A stretch of 64,000 nt of DNA. It comes from Syntrophobacter sp963666995 (GTDB taxonomy: Bacteria > Desulfobacterota > Syntrophobacteria > Syntrophobacterales > Syntrophobacteraceae). The notes under the pieces are model-generated. The model had not been told where the DNA came from. It did not search any database and saw nothing but the letters and a program-made list of their open reading frames with translations. Of the stretch, positions 43,368-53,510 are shown piece after piece (within the stretch, counting starts at the first letter, position 1; every line of letters starts with the position of its first letter). Made by a program: the position numbers and the translations under genes. The stretch lies in contig OY762941.1 of the NCBI GenBank assembly GCA_963666995.1, forward strand, positions 1,550,001-1,614,000, given 5' to 3'.

Positions 43368-44051
43368 ATGTTGTACAAAAAGCACGGTTTCACGCTGGTT
43401 GAATTGATGGTCGCTCTCGCCTTGACGGGTCTGGTCCTCACGGCGGTCTACAAGACTTTTGCGACGCAGCAGAAAGTCTATACCGCCCAGGAGCAGGTTG
43501 TGGAAGCCCAGCAGGACTTGAGGGCCGGCCTGGAGGTCATGGAGAGGGAACTCAGGATGGCGGGATTCAACCCGGCCGGGACCGCCGGCGGATGGGGCGT
43601 CACAGCCGCAACCGATGATTCGGTTACGTTCACCTGGGACCAGAACGAAGACGGCGCCCTGGGGGCCGGGGAAACGGTGACCTACACGCTCACGGCTGTG
43701 CCCTCCGGCGCCGGCGTACTCGACAGGCAGTTGGACGGCGCGGCATATGATCCGGGAACAGGGGCAAATTCCGACAATATCGTGGCTGACAACATCGATG
43801 CCCTGAACTTCGTTTACTTGAACGCGAGCGGCGCTGTGATTGCGACTCCCGTTGTATCGGGCAGCCTGAGGAGCATCCGGTCCGTTGAAATTACCATGGT
43901 GGTCAGATCCGGGAAGTCCGACGTGGACTTTGTCAACACCACGCAATACACGAACCTGAGAGGCACGGTGATACTCGCCTCCGGCAGCGACCACCACAGG
44001 CGAAGGATACTCCGCACAACGGTTCGCTGCCGCAATCTGGGATTAACGTAA
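43368..44051 (+). CDS. pilW: PilW-like minor pilin
   Basis: A 227-residue prepilin with site G/FTLVELMVALALTGLV, then QEQVVEAQQDLRAGLEVMERELRMAGFNP, the hallmark helix of PilW (RxxGF/MAGxNP). The C-terminus contains RSIRSVEITMVVRS. Its stop overlaps the next start (TAATG). Minor pilins of this kind prime pilus assembly at the tip together with PilY1. Confidence 0.88.
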   Translation: MLYKKHGFTLVELMVALALTGLVLTAVYKTFATQQKVYTAQEQVVEAQQDLRAGLEVMERELRMAGFNPAGTAGGWGVTAATDDSVTFTWDQNEDGALGAGETVTYTLTAVPSGAGVLDRQLDGAAYDPGTGANSDNIVADNIDALNFVYLNASGAVIATPVVSGSLRSIRSVEITMVVRSGKSDVDFVNTTQYTNLRGTVILASGSDHHRRRILRTTVRCRNLGLT

Positions 44052-44524
44052 TGAAAACATACGACCACTCCGGGCATGGAGGCTTCACCCTGGTGGAAGT
44101 CCTGGCTGCAATAATGGTTTTCACATTCGGTGTGCTGGCCCTCTACAGGCTCGAGGCCGCCAGCGTCCAGAACAACAGTTTCTCCGGCCAACTGACTCAG
44201 GCGGTCACACTAGCCCAGGACAGGCTGGAAAAGCTCATGGCCCTGTCCGACACCATCGCCAGCCCGAACGCATTGCTGGTCGACACTCAGAATGACGGAG
44301 TGACCGGGCTCGACAACCACAATACCGTCAACTCCGGCGGCGTTTTGACCGCCGACCACGTGGACAACACCCGTACCCCTTTCACGGTTTACTGGAACGT
44401 TGTCACCAACAATCCGATTACAAACACGAGGAGACTCCAGGTCATCGTCACGTGGCCGAACATTGCCGCGCGGAATAATCCTCACACCGTGATCCTGGAA
44501 TGCGTGAAACCGGACATAGTCTAG
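44051..44524 (+). CDS. pilV: PilV-like minor pilin
   Basis: A 157-residue prepilin with HGG/FTLVEVLAAIMVFTFGVLA, the PilV-type N-terminus, then SGQLTQAVTLAQDRLEKLMA. The C-terminal domain has RRLQVIVTWPN. It is translationally coupled to the preceding PilW-like gene. Confidence 0.87.
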   Translation: MKTYDHSGHGGFTLVEVLAAIMVFTFGVLALYRLEAASVQNNSFSGQLTQAVTLAQDRLEKLMALSDTIASPNALLVDTQNDGVTGLDNHNTVNSGGVLTADHVDNTRTPFTVYWNVVTNNPITNTRRLQVIVTWPNIAARNNPHTVILECVKPDIV

Positions 44525-44584
44525 GAAGAGCCGGGGAGTGCGATCCCGGCTGAATGGTACCGGAAAGAGAACAAAGGAGAAAAG

Positions 44585-45220
44585 GTGGTGAACCCGCTGA
44601 GGGAAGAAAAAGGTTCCGCCCTGATCATCGCAATCCTTGTCGTAGGGCTGCTGGCCGTGATCGCAATCAGCGCCACTCAGATAACTAAGACTGAAACCAG
44701 AATCTCGAGAAACGACAAGCTCTACAAGACCACATTCTTTCAGGCCGACAGCGGGGTTGAAATGGGAATCATCCTGGTCGAGGCAAATATAGAGCTGAGG
44801 GGTTTCACCTGTACCGGCCCCAGCGACTGCGCGTACCAGAACGTCGGCATCACCCCGGCTTCTTACCGGTTCTACCTGAATTCCGGGCTTGACGCCTCCA
44901 CGAGACCCTGCGACCCCGACTGCGGCTCCTGTCCAACCTGCACGGCCGCCGGCAGCAGGGATGCATTCTACCCCATTCCCGCTGGGGGGCAGACCCCATG
45001 TCCTCAAACGACCAACTGCCTGCCGACCACTCACTTGAAGTTTGGCGGGAATACGAGTCTGTCAACAGGCGGGGCCATCCAGATGATCGCGGGATATGAG
45101 GGCAAAGGAAAGAGTTCCGCCGGGGGCGGAGGCTGGATCACCTACGATATCCGCTCGCGAAACCAGGGACTGGACAGCAGCGAGACAACCATAAACGGTC
45201 GCTGGAGACATGTGATGTAG
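44585..45220 (+). CDS. pilX: PilX-like minor pilin component
   Basis: A 211-residue protein with GSALIIAILVVGLLAVIAIS at residues 11-30, the PilX N-terminal segment, then ETRISRNDKLYKTTFFQADS, another family feature. It has eight or more Cys in the middle (CTGPSDC, CDPDCGSCPTC), which suggests disulfides. The start is GTG with AAAGGAGAAAAG upstream. Confidence 0.85.
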   Translation: MVNPLREEKGSALIIAILVVGLLAVIAISATQITKTETRISRNDKLYKTTFFQADSGVEMGIILVEANIELRGFTCTGPSDCAYQNVGITPASYRFYLNSGLDASTRPCDPDCGSCPTCTAAGSRDAFYPIPAGGQTPCPQTTNCLPTTHLKFGGNTSLSTGGAIQMIAGYEGKGKSSAGGGGWITYDIRSRNQGLDSSETTINGRWRHVM

Positions 45221-45358
45221 AAAGTTGAAGACCGGTTGGGACAAATTCCTCGTGCTGATATTCCGGCTCGGGAACGGGTACGGATCGCGCGAAGTGGAAT
45301 CACGCGTACCGTCTGGGGCGTCGATTCATTTCTCTTCGAAAAATCAGGGGCAAAAACA

Positions 45359-48300
45359 ATGCTCAAAAGAAAGACCTTCACTGTTCTTCTGGGAGTTGCA
45401 TTCGGCCTTTCATGCCTTCTCGTCCGTCCCAACACGGCAAGGACGGAAACGATGTCCGATTACAGCCTCATTCCTCCTTTCGTCACGGCCGGAGCCGCGC
45501 CTCTTGTAATGCTCGTCCTCGGGCGCGACCACAAACTCTACTTTCCGGCATACAATGATGCAACGGATTTGGATGGAGACGGCACGGCAGAGATACACTA
45601 CAAGCCGAGCATCGATTACTACGGATATTTCGATTCCCATAAATGTTACAGTTACAGCTCCACCAACGGCCGATTTGAGCCCACCGGCACCACCACCAAC
45701 AAGCAGTGCTCCGGCACATGGAGCGGAGATTACCTCAATTACCTCAGCATGTCCCGCATGGACGCCTTGAGGAAAGTGTTCTACGGCGGTTACCGTTCGA
45801 CCGACACGGCGACCGACACCACTCTGCAGCGAGCCTTCATCCCCCAGGATTCGCATTCATGGGGCAAAGAATACCGGGGCGTCTCACGGGACGGCTACGA
45901 CATAAGCAACTATACGCCGCTCAGCCTTCCGGAGACCAACAATTATCACCTGTTTGCCAATACCACGCTTACCGAAAACGGGACCCCGCTGCTGCGTGTC
46001 TGCACGAACACACCGCGTCGAATATGGGAATGGACATCCAAAGAGTCCCCTGAAGCGACTACCGGGTTTCAGACCGGCAGTGCAACCATGACTGCCCCGA
46101 CGAACCACAACGACTTCGTGACCTTGCTGGGGCAGTACCAGACCACGGGCCACCAGGAATGCTCGGCCACGATCTCATCCTCCCAGATCAACGGATCCGG
46201 GAACCCGTGTTCCGGGGGAGCGAGCAGCTACTTTGTGAGCGTCATCACCGCAACGCTTACTATCAAAACACAGGGCGACTATCGATTCGCGGTAGATGGA
46301 GGCAGCGCGGTTGAAGCCCAGATAACCGACAGCACAGGTTCCGTCGTCACGGTCCCCTATTTCGGCTATTACAACGCTCACAACGCCTGCGGTTGTCAAA
46401 GCTATAGGTCCGGAACCGTAACGCTTTCGGCCGGAACGTACAAGGTCACGTTCAACCAGATGGTGCTGTCCAACACCCCGAGTTGGCACCTTTACTGGAA
46501 GGGACCGGAGAGCGGAAACAATTGGGTAATCGTCCCCAAGCTCTCCTTAAGCGCGTCGGGACTCTCGAGTGTTACCCAGACGGTCTATAACATGCTCAGC
46601 ACGATCACCGATTACGCAGTGAGGGTGCAGGTGGCCCTGACGTCCATGCCCGAATCCAATTGTCAGCAGTACCCGAACGGTGTCTACAAACCGGTCGGCA
46701 TTCTCCAGAAGTACGGGGCGTCGGACCGCATGCTCTTCGGCCTCATGACCGGCTCCTATGCCAAAAACATGGGGGGGGGGGTTCTCAGGAAAAAGGTATC
46801 GTCCATATCCGATGAAATCGATGCCGACACCGGGCAGTTCACGCATATTGAGAACAACACCACCGATGGAATCATCGGGACGATCGATACGTTGAGAACG
46901 GTCGGTTACAGTTACAGCGCTTATTCTTACAACACCAATTGCGGTCTTATCACGAGGACGCCTCTGGATGAAAACCCGGAAGGCACGTGCAGCATGTGGG
47001 GAAATCCCATCGCCGAGATGATGTATGAAACCCTGAGGTATTTTGCGGGAAAAGCAGCTCCCACATCCGCTTTTACCTACAGCGGGACCACCCAGGACAG
47101 CTCCCTGGGCCTTCCGCTGGCATCCACATCGGACTGGGCGGACCCGTATGCAACCGTTCCCAGTTGCGCCAAGCCGTTCATCGTGGTCATCAGCGACATT
47201 TATCCCTCCTACGATTCGGACCAACTGCCCGGAAGCGCATTCGCAACCTTTGCCGGAGACAGTCTGTCCGCTACCGGCAAAAGAACGGCCATGAACGTAA
47301 CCGACCTTGGCAATGCAATCTCGAGCAATGAAGGCATTTCCGGAAATTACTTCATCGGAGAGAGCGGCAGTACATACGACGGATCGTGTTCTCCCAAAAC
47401 CGTGTCAGGGCTTGGGAACATACGGGGGTTGTGTCCCGAGGAGCCCACGAAGAACGGGAGCTATTACTCCGCCGCGGTAGCCTTCTATGGGCGTACAAAG
47501 TCGATCACCTCGCCTTCTTCAAGCCAGAGCGTGACAACCTACACCATCGGTCTGGCCTCTCCCAACCCCGATTTCACAATCACGGTCGGGAGCCAGACGA
47601 TCAGGCTGGTTCCTTTCGCGAAGTCAGCGACATACGGCAGTTCCATCAATTCCTCAAAGGGAGCGTTCCAGCCCACCGACCAGAATGCCGGAATATGGAT
47701 CGACTACCTCTCTTCGACATCCGGAAGTTTCCGCTGGAACTGGGAAGACGCGGAACAGGGAAACGATTTCGACATGGATGTTATCGTCCAGTATCAATAC
47801 CAGGTCGTCGACGGTGCGGGGAATGCCGTGTCCGACCCCGCGAACGGGGTCGCAGTGAGGATCACCGCAACCGCGCTTTACGACTCGCAGGGCATCAACA
47901 CCCATTCGGGGTATATCGTCTCGGGCAGCACGGCCGACGGGACCTATATCGTGATCCGGGACAAGAACAATTCGTATACACCGTACTGGATGGATTGCTG
48001 CACAACGGACAACACATGCGTAACGGATTCGGGCTACACAGGGACCAGTTGCACCTCATCCAACTTCACCAACACCAGCACGAGAACGTTCTACCCCGGC
48101 AGCAGCCCCGCCGCCACCACGATCAAGAACCCTCTGTGGTATGCCGCAAAATGGGGAGGCTTCGAAGACACCAACAATAATAACCTCCCGGATATCGAGG
48201 AAGAATGGGACAAAACGGGAACCGGCACTCCGGATAATTATTCCTTCGTACAAAGTCCCCTGCAGATCGAGAATGCATTGAACAGCTCTTTTTCCGATAT

Positions 48301-50977
48301 TCTCCGGCGATCCGCATCGGGTACTGCGGCATCGGTCATTTCTAATTCGCGCTCGGGTGAAGGCGCCATTTACCAAGCCCTTTTCTATCCCGAATACAAG
48401 GACGACCTCGGAAACACCGTGCACTGGGCCGGTGATATCCACGCCCTCCTGGTCGATGCTTACGGCAATATGAGGGAAGACACTCTGGGGAGCCGCCAAC
48501 TGGATGTGGCCAACGATTACATCCTGGTGTTCAGTTCGACGCTTACCAGCACTCTTTACAAGTACACCGACACCAACGCGAACGGCGAACTCGACACCAG
48601 TGAAACAACCAGCCCGATAGTGGTGGGAACCATGAGACCCTGCCGTGACGATGAGATGCTGAAGCCGGCAGCACAACGAAGCTGCATCGCCTATCTCTGG
48701 TCCACAGCCTCCGTGCTGAACCAGCTCTCGGACACGGATATCGTTGCCCAGCGAACCCCTTACAGCGACACCAGCAGCAAAAGGTATATATTCACCTTCA
48801 TCGACGGCAAGTCTTCGGGATCAACGCCCGACATGATACCGCAGTCGGGAGAAATCGTCGATTTCGTCGATACGAATTCAGATGCCATCGGACCTTACGT
48901 GCACTTATATCCGCCTTTCACCGGAAGCGCCCCCTCGTGGGCTCCCAGCCAGTCGAATACAACAGCATACAGCGATTTCGTGTCCCGGCAGGCCAAAAGG
49001 GTCATCAACTTTATCCGCGGCCAGGACCAGGCCGTATTCACTTCCTCCACCTCCCCGTCCTATACGCTCCCGGCGTCCAGAAGCAGGAAATCCGATTATG
49101 ACGAATCGGGCACCGCCAAGACGTGGAGACTGGGCGATGTTGTGTACTCGACTCCGACCATCGTTGCGGCGCCGTCGGAAGATTTCGATCTGCTCTATGG
49201 CGATGAAAGCTACATCGATTTTTATCGCCTGTACGTGAACAGGCGCACCGTGGTATACGCCGGAGCCAATGACGGCATGCTGCACGCCATCAACGGTGGA
49301 TTCTATGACTCCACAAACACGAAATTCTGGAAAGGATATTCTTCGAGCACCGGTGTTTACAGCGACACCGGAAAAGTTCTCGGTTCTGAAATCTGGGCCT
49401 ACATTCCCTACAACCTGTTGCCTCACCTTTACTGGCTGACCGATTCGGCTTACGATTCAGAATACCATATCAATTATGTCGATTTGAAACCCAGGATATT
49501 CGACGCAAAGATTTTTACGGCGGATTCCGTTCATCCGAACGGGTGGGGAACCGTGCTGGTGTGCGGGATGAGGTTCGGGGGCGGCAAGATCCGAGCCGAT
49601 ATCGACCACAGCAACGCCTACTCCACCTCAACCACCCCTCCCGACAGAATCATGAGATCGGCCTACATCGTAATGGACATCACCGATCCCGAATCCGCCC
49701 CCACTCTTCTTGCGGAGATTTCGGACGATTCCCTGGGGTATACGACCTGCTACCCAACGGTCATCGCCATGAAATCCAAGAATTCGAGTTCGACCCAGAA
49801 CGACTGGTACCTGGTCCTCGGCTCCGGCCCGCACGGGTCATCGGGACCGGACGGCACGGCCGGCGCGGACAATACGGCTCTCGTCAATGCCACGAGCGAT
49901 CAGCCGGCAAAAATCGTGCTCGTCAGCCTGAACGAACTGGCAGCAGGAAATGGAGTAAAAACCGTCGACGGGAGCACCGATGCACTGTCGACAGCCGGAC
50001 AGGTAAAGGTCTTTGCGAGCCTTGACACCAATTCCTTCGTTTCCGACCCCGTGACTGTGGACTTTGACCTCGACTACAAGGCGGACGCGGTGTATTTCGG
50101 GACCGTTTCCGGCAATTATACCGCGAACTGGGGCGGAAAGCTGAGGAGGATCGTCCAGGCTGACAATCCGAGTATTTCCGCATGGACAAAAGACAGCACC
50201 CTGATCGATCTAAGCAGCGTTAAAGGGTACGACGATGCAGGCACAACCGTGACCACCGATTACGGCTACGGCCAGCCCGTCGTGGCCGCCCCCACGGTCG
50301 GCCTGGACTCAAACAACCAACCATGGGTGTTCTTTGGGACCGGCAGATTTTTCAACCGTCAGGATGCCACGCATTCCACATCGTCGAATCAACAGAGCTA
50401 TTACGGGATAAAAGAGCCTCTGACCAGCGGGACCCCATCCTGGACGACGGTAACCCGGAACCTGCTCATGGACGTGACAAACGTGAAGATCTTCGAGGAC
50501 GAGGAGGTCACGGGGGCCACGGGAGTCACCGATTTTTCCTCACTTCAGTCGAAAATAGCTTCCAAGTCAGGATGGCTTCTCAATCTGAGCACCACAGGGG
50601 AAAGGAATCTCGGCCAGGCCACCCTGCTCGGCGATGTACTCACCTTCACTTCGTACGTACCCTCGACGGACGTCTGCCAATTCGAAGGGGTGAGCAATCT
50701 CTATGCATGTTACTACACCACCGGCACGGCGTACCCCACCGCGGTCATAGGACTCGGCACCAACTCGATAACAGGAACCGACGGCACCGCCAAATACGAA
50801 GTCCTGAGGAGTACTTCGCTGGGCAAGGGGCTCACTATGACTCCGAACATCCACACCGGAAAAGAATCGGGGTCGAATATATACATCCAGACCAGCACGG
50901 GAACGATCCTGCAGATCAAGGAACAGAACCCGGGAATGGTGAAGAGCGGAGTCGTCTCATGGGAAGAACTCAATTAG
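45359..50977 (+). CDS. pilY1: PilY1/PilC-type pilus tip adhesin, very large
   Basis: The ATG at 45359 opens a signal peptide (LKRKTFTVLLGVAFGLSCLL), so the longer frame from 45236 is rejected. The 1872-residue protein is larger than usual PilY1 (1000-1200). The N-terminal half has DATDLDGDGTAEIHYKPSIDYYGYFD. The C-terminal beta-propeller (from about 1270) has LGDVVYSTPTIV and VVYAGANDGMLHAINGGFYD. Calcium-loop-like DTNANGELDTSE and EDTNNNNLPDIEEE are visible. PilY1 promotes pilus extension and adhesion. An 11-G run at 46771-46781 lies inside the frame; Neisseria pilC is phase-variable through such a run. Confidence 0.93.
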   Translation: MLKRKTFTVLLGVAFGLSCLLVRPNTARTETMSDYSLIPPFVTAGAAPLVMLVLGRDHKLYFPAYNDATDLDGDGTAEIHYKPSIDYYGYFDSHKCYSYSSTNGRFEPTGTTTNKQCSGTWSGDYLNYLSMSRMDALRKVFYGGYRSTDTATDTTLQRAFIPQDSHSWGKEYRGVSRDGYDISNYTPLSLPETNNYHLFANTTLTENGTPLLRVCTNTPRRIWEWTSKESPEATTGFQTGSATMTAPTNHNDFVTLLGQYQTTGHQECSATISSSQINGSGNPCSGGASSYFVSVITATLTIKTQGDYRFAVDGGSAVEAQITDSTGSVVTVPYFGYYNAHNACGCQSYRSGTVTLSAGTYKVTFNQMVLSNTPSWHLYWKGPESGNNWVIVPKLSLSASGLSSVTQTVYNMLSTITDYAVRVQVALTSMPESNCQQYPNGVYKPVGILQKYGASDRMLFGLMTGSYAKNMGGGVLRKKVSSISDEIDADTGQFTHIENNTTDGIIGTIDTLRTVGYSYSAYSYNTNCGLITRTPLDENPEGTCSMWGNPIAEMMYETLRYFAGKAAPTSAFTYSGTTQDSSLGLPLASTSDWADPYATVPSCAKPFIVVISDIYPSYDSDQLPGSAFATFAGDSLSATGKRTAMNVTDLGNAISSNEGISGNYFIGESGSTYDGSCSPKTVSGLGNIRGLCPEEPTKNGSYYSAAVAFYGRTKSITSPSSSQSVTTYTIGLASPNPDFTITVGSQTIRLVPFAKSATYGSSINSSKGAFQPTDQNAGIWIDYLSSTSGSFRWNWEDAEQGNDFDMDVIVQYQYQVVDGAGNAVSDPANGVAVRITATALYDSQGINTHSGYIVSGSTADGTYIVIRDKNNSYTPYWMDCCTTDNTCVTDSGYTGTSCTSSNFTNTSTRTFYPGSSPAATTIKNPLWYAAKWGGFEDTNNNNLPDIEEEWDKTGTGTPDNYSFVQSPLQIENALNSSFSDILRRSASGTAASVISNSRSGEGAIYQALFYPEYKDDLGNTVHWAGDIHALLVDAYGNMREDTLGSRQLDVANDYILVFSSTLTSTLYKYTDTNANGELDTSETTSPIVVGTMRPCRDDEMLKPAAQRSCIAYLWSTASVLNQLSDTDIVAQRTPYSDTSSKRYIFTFIDGKSSGSTPDMIPQSGEIVDFVDTNSDAIGPYVHLYPPFTGSAPSWAPSQSNTTAYSDFVSRQAKRVINFIRGQDQAVFTSSTSPSYTLPASRSRKSDYDESGTAKTWRLGDVVYSTPTIVAAPSEDFDLLYGDESYIDFYRLYVNRRTVVYAGANDGMLHAINGGFYDSTNTKFWKGYSSSTGVYSDTGKVLGSEIWAYIPYNLLPHLYWLTDSAYDSEYHINYVDLKPRIFDAKIFTADSVHPNGWGTVLVCGMRFGGGKIRADIDHSNAYSTSTTPPDRIMRSAYIVMDITDPESAPTLLAEISDDSLGYTTCYPTVIAMKSKNSSSTQNDWYLVLGSGPHGSSGPDGTAGADNTALVNATSDQPAKIVLVSLNELAAGNGVKTVDGSTDALSTAGQVKVFASLDTNSFVSDPVTVDFDLDYKADAVYFGTVSGNYTANWGGKLRRIVQADNPSISAWTKDSTLIDLSSVKGYDDAGTTVTTDYGYGQPVVAAPTVGLDSNNQPWVFFGTGRFFNRQDATHSTSSNQQSYYGIKEPLTSGTPSWTTVTRNLLMDVTNVKIFEDEEVTGATGVTDFSSLQSKIASKSGWLLNLSTTGERNLGQATLLGDVLTFTSYVPSTDVCQFEGVSNLYACYYTTGTAYPTAVIGLGTNSITGTDGTAKYEVLRSTSLGKGLTMTPNIHTGKESGSNIYIQTSTGTILQIKEQNPGMVKSGVVSWEELN
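46771..46781 (+). repeat. Homopolymeric G11 tract inside pilY1
   Basis: Eleven consecutive G in the coding strand (encoding NMGGGVLR) about a quarter of the way into pilY1. A one-base slip would stop translation early. It is the longest homopolymer I noticed in the window. Confidence 0.8.
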
Positions 50978-51020
50978 CAGTGTCCTGCCAAAGGCAATGT
51001 TTATCGACAAAGGATTCGGG

Positions 51021-51455
51021 ATGAACAGTAAATCCGGTTTCACCCTCGTTGAGCTGATGGTCGTCGTTGGAATTTTGGCAATACTATCCGGAGTCGCCAC
51101 CCCCGCTTACATCAATTATCAAAACCGCGCGAGGCAGACCGAAGCGGTCGAGGCGCTCCTCAGAGCCAGAATGGACATGGAAACCTATATCGCGGACAAG
51201 GATACCCGCCCCAACAACATCGGCTGTCTTTATACCTTCGGAGCCACATGTTCCCGGACAAGTTACCTCACCAGCTCAACCGGAAAAGGCTACATCGTCA
51301 GCCTCAGCGCAAACAGCATCGTCGCGGCGCGCACGATTCCCAGTACGGGGCAGAGGGACAGGCTTTGGTTTTCCAAAACGGGAAGTGAACGGAGTCCAAC
51401 CATAGTGAATGCAGCCGCCATAAACTTTTCCATCTTTCAATGGCTGTTCAAATAG
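51021..51455 (+). CDS. PilE/PilA-like type IV pilin
   Basis: The ATG at 51021 (AAAGGATTCGGG upstream) gives a short prepilin leader MNSKSG/FTLVELMVVVGIL, then LSGVATPAYINYQNRARQTE, typical of PilE/PilA. The 144-residue protein has one Cys pair (CLYTFGATC) in the middle rather than at the end. It closes the pilus operon and is followed by a strong inverted repeat. Confidence 0.88.
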   Translation: MNSKSGFTLVELMVVVGILAILSGVATPAYINYQNRARQTEAVEALLRARMDMETYIADKDTRPNNIGCLYTFGATCSRTSYLTSSTGKGYIVSLSANSIVAARTIPSTGQRDRLWFSKTGSERSPTIVNAAAINFSIFQWLFK

Positions 51456-51487
51456 CCTGAAAAGACGGACTTCCCCGGCAGACCCTC

Positions 51488-51535
51488 CAACCCGATCGCG
51501 GGGCGCGGCGGTTGCGCCCTCCTGCGATCGGGTTG
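51488..51535 (+). terminator. Bipartite hairpin after the pilus operon
   Basis: CAACCCGATCGC pairs perfectly with GCGATCGGGTTG, and an inner GGGCGC/GCGCCC stem fills the loop. Only three T follow. It lies 33 bp after the last pilin gene and probably ends the operon transcript. Confidence 0.65.
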
Positions 51536-51602
51536 TTTCGTCAAGCGGCACGGCCCGCACCAGCCGGCGCTGCGCACCGGATTATCCCGCTTCGGTCACC
51601 AC

Positions 51603-53276
51603 TCAGGAAGAAGATTGCAGGGATTCGACAGATTCCTTATCGGGAGCGGGTTCCAGCGTTCTCAATCGTGAGCTGAGCGGGAAAGTGATCCTGAAGGTCG
51701 TCCCTGCTCCGGGCTCCGTCTCCAGGTCGATGAACGCGCCGTGTTTCTCCAGGATCTGGCGCGAAATGCTGAGACCCATTCCCGTTCCTTCGGGCTTTCG
51801 GGTAAAGAAGGGATCGAAAATCCGGTTCCTGTCTTCCTCGAGCATCCCCGTTCCCGTATCGGTAATATTCAGTATGAGAGACCGTGGGTCATCGTGCAAC
51901 TCGCTCGTGATGGAAAGCTTTCCGCCCTGAGGCATGGCTTCGATGGCGTTGATCACAACATTCATCACGACCTGGCAGATCTGAGTGAAGTCCATGACGA
52001 CCAACGGCAGTTCATGGGCAAGATCGAGGCAGACTTCCACATTCGCTTTGAGAAGATAAACCTTGGCCATGTCCATACAGTACCGGACAACCTCGTTTAA
52101 CTGATTCGGCTGGAACTGGGGTTCCCGGGGGCGGGCGAAATGGAGTACCTGCTGCACGATCCTGTCCATCTTTCGTATTTCCCTGACCATATCCTCGAAC
52201 ATCTGCTGCTGCGCCGGATCGAGTTTCAGTTCCCTCTGCAGCATCTGTGTATTGAAATTGACTGTCGCAAGCGGGTTCCGAATTTCGTGCGCAATACCGG
52301 CCGCCAGCGTTCCCAGCGCCTTGAGCCGTTCGGTTTGCTGGAGGCGCTGTTCCAGCTTCCTCGCCTCCGTCCCGTCTTTCTCATAGTAGACCACCCGCTC
52401 GAGGCTTCCCGTGGGATTGAAGACCGGGAAAGCATAGTAGTGGTAATACCCCCCCCATCGGGGGTGTGGACCCTCGCGCTGGACGGGTTGCCCTCCCCAC
52501 AGGCATGCCCAGATGGGACACTCGAGATGGGGCTGATCCCTGCCGTAGAGCACCTGGGTATACTTCTTCCCGACGAGGCTCTCTCCTTTTCCATAGACCA
52601 TCTCGCTGGTGCGGTTGACCCTGTAAATCCTCATTCTGCGGTCCACGAGGAAAATGCTGTGCTGAATGGCATCGAAGCTGATTTCCAGCTCGCTTTTTGC
52701 TCGTTCCACCGAATCGAACAATTGCGCGTTTTCGATGGATACTCCGAGCTGGTGGCCGATGCTGGCGAGGAATTCTCTCCTGTCGGGCTTCAGTTGCAGG
52801 GCACCGTCATTGGTCACGTACAGGAGGCCGAGGACCTTCTTCTGAGACATCAAAGATATGCAGATGATCTCATCGATCCCCTCCGCCTCCATGCGTTCCC
52901 TCAGGCTGGAAAAGGTAATCTTGGTTACGGGAAACCAACGGACCGGCTGCTGATAATGATACCTGTCAATCAGATCCGTGGGAATCGCGAGGAATTGGAT
53001 GCAGTTCAGCAGCATCTCGGAGAACCCGTGATGAGCGGCCAGTTCCAGGAGCCATTGCTCATCGGATGTTTCTTTTGCAAGATAGATCGCCCCCATCTTG
53101 AACTTCAAGGTGTCCAATATACTGTTGAGCGCACGCTGGAGGACGTCCTCGAGATGAGGAGAACAGTGAAGAGCTGAAGAGATGTCGAAGAGGATTTGAA
53201 GTTCGTTATGCTGGCGCAAATACTCTTCCCGGGAATCGTCCGCCCGGGACAACGTTTTCAAATCTTTTGTCTTCAT
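51603..53276 (-). CDS. Cytoplasmic GAF-PAS sensor histidine kinase
   Basis: A 557-residue kinase with no membrane segment. Residues 25-185 are a GAF domain (LLYVTNDGALQL), 195-310 a PAS domain (DAIQHSIFLVDRRMRIYRVN) that includes the cysteine pair CPIWAC. The phospho-acceptor His330 is in LAAGIAHEIRNPLATV. ATPase motifs are NAIEAM, DTGTGM, FFTRKPEGTGMGL and GAGTTF. The C-terminal tail is short and no receiver is fused. No response regulator gene is adjacent, so it is an orphan; proximity to the pilus operon is convergent only. Confidence 0.92.
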   Translation of the reverse strand: MKTKDLKTLSRADDSREEYLRQHNELQILFDISSALHCSPHLEDVLQRALNSILDTLKFKMGAIYLAKETSDEQWLLELAAHHGFSEMLLNCIQFLAIPTDLIDRYHYQQPVRWFPVTKITFSSLRERMEAEGIDEIICISLMSQKKVLGLLYVTNDGALQLKPDRREFLASIGHQLGVSIENAQLFDSVERAKSELEISFDAIQHSIFLVDRRMRIYRVNRTSEMVYGKGESLVGKKYTQVLYGRDQPHLECPIWACLWGGQPVQREGPHPRWGGYYHYYAFPVFNPTGSLERVVYYEKDGTEARKLEQRLQQTERLKALGTLAAGIAHEIRNPLATVNFNTQMLQRELKLDPAQQQMFEDMVREIRKMDRIVQQVLHFARPREPQFQPNQLNEVVRYCMDMAKVYLLKANVEVCLDLAHELPLVVMDFTQICQVVMNVVINAIEAMPQGGKLSITSELHDDPRSLILNITDTGTGMLEEDRNRIFDPFFTRKPEGTGMGLSISRQILEKHGAFIDLETEPGAGTTFRITFPLSSRLRTLEPAPDKESVESLQSSS

Positions 53277-53435
53277 CTTCCTTTTCGATTTTCTGAAGAA
53301 CGGGTATTCCCTTTGCCGCCCCGCGCTTCATGGATGAATTTCGACAAACACACTCTGTTCAGTGATTCCCTGACGGGAACCGGCATTCCTTCGGACACTC
53401 TTCTGAAACCTCACCCCCTTTCCCGTTGCTTCAAC

Positions 53436-53466
53436 GTATCTTCCCCCCGAAGGAAGGGGAAGATAC
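53436..53466. terminator. 11-bp perfect hairpin between citE-like and kinase genes
   Basis: GTATCTTCCCC pairs with GGGGAAGATAC over a 9-base loop. It is placed just past the 3 prime end of the CitE-like gene, so it probably ends that transcript. There is no T-run on either side. Confidence 0.45.
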
Positions 53467-53510
53467 ATTTCGAAACATCGGAATTTTCCTGCTCCGCCTA
53501 AACGGGAAAC

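Noticed and set aside
52448..52456. Run of about eight C in the GAF-PAS kinase gene as a second slippage site
   Set aside because: Too short to be a convincing phase-variation tract in GC-rich DNA; the G11 run in pilY1 is clearly longer.
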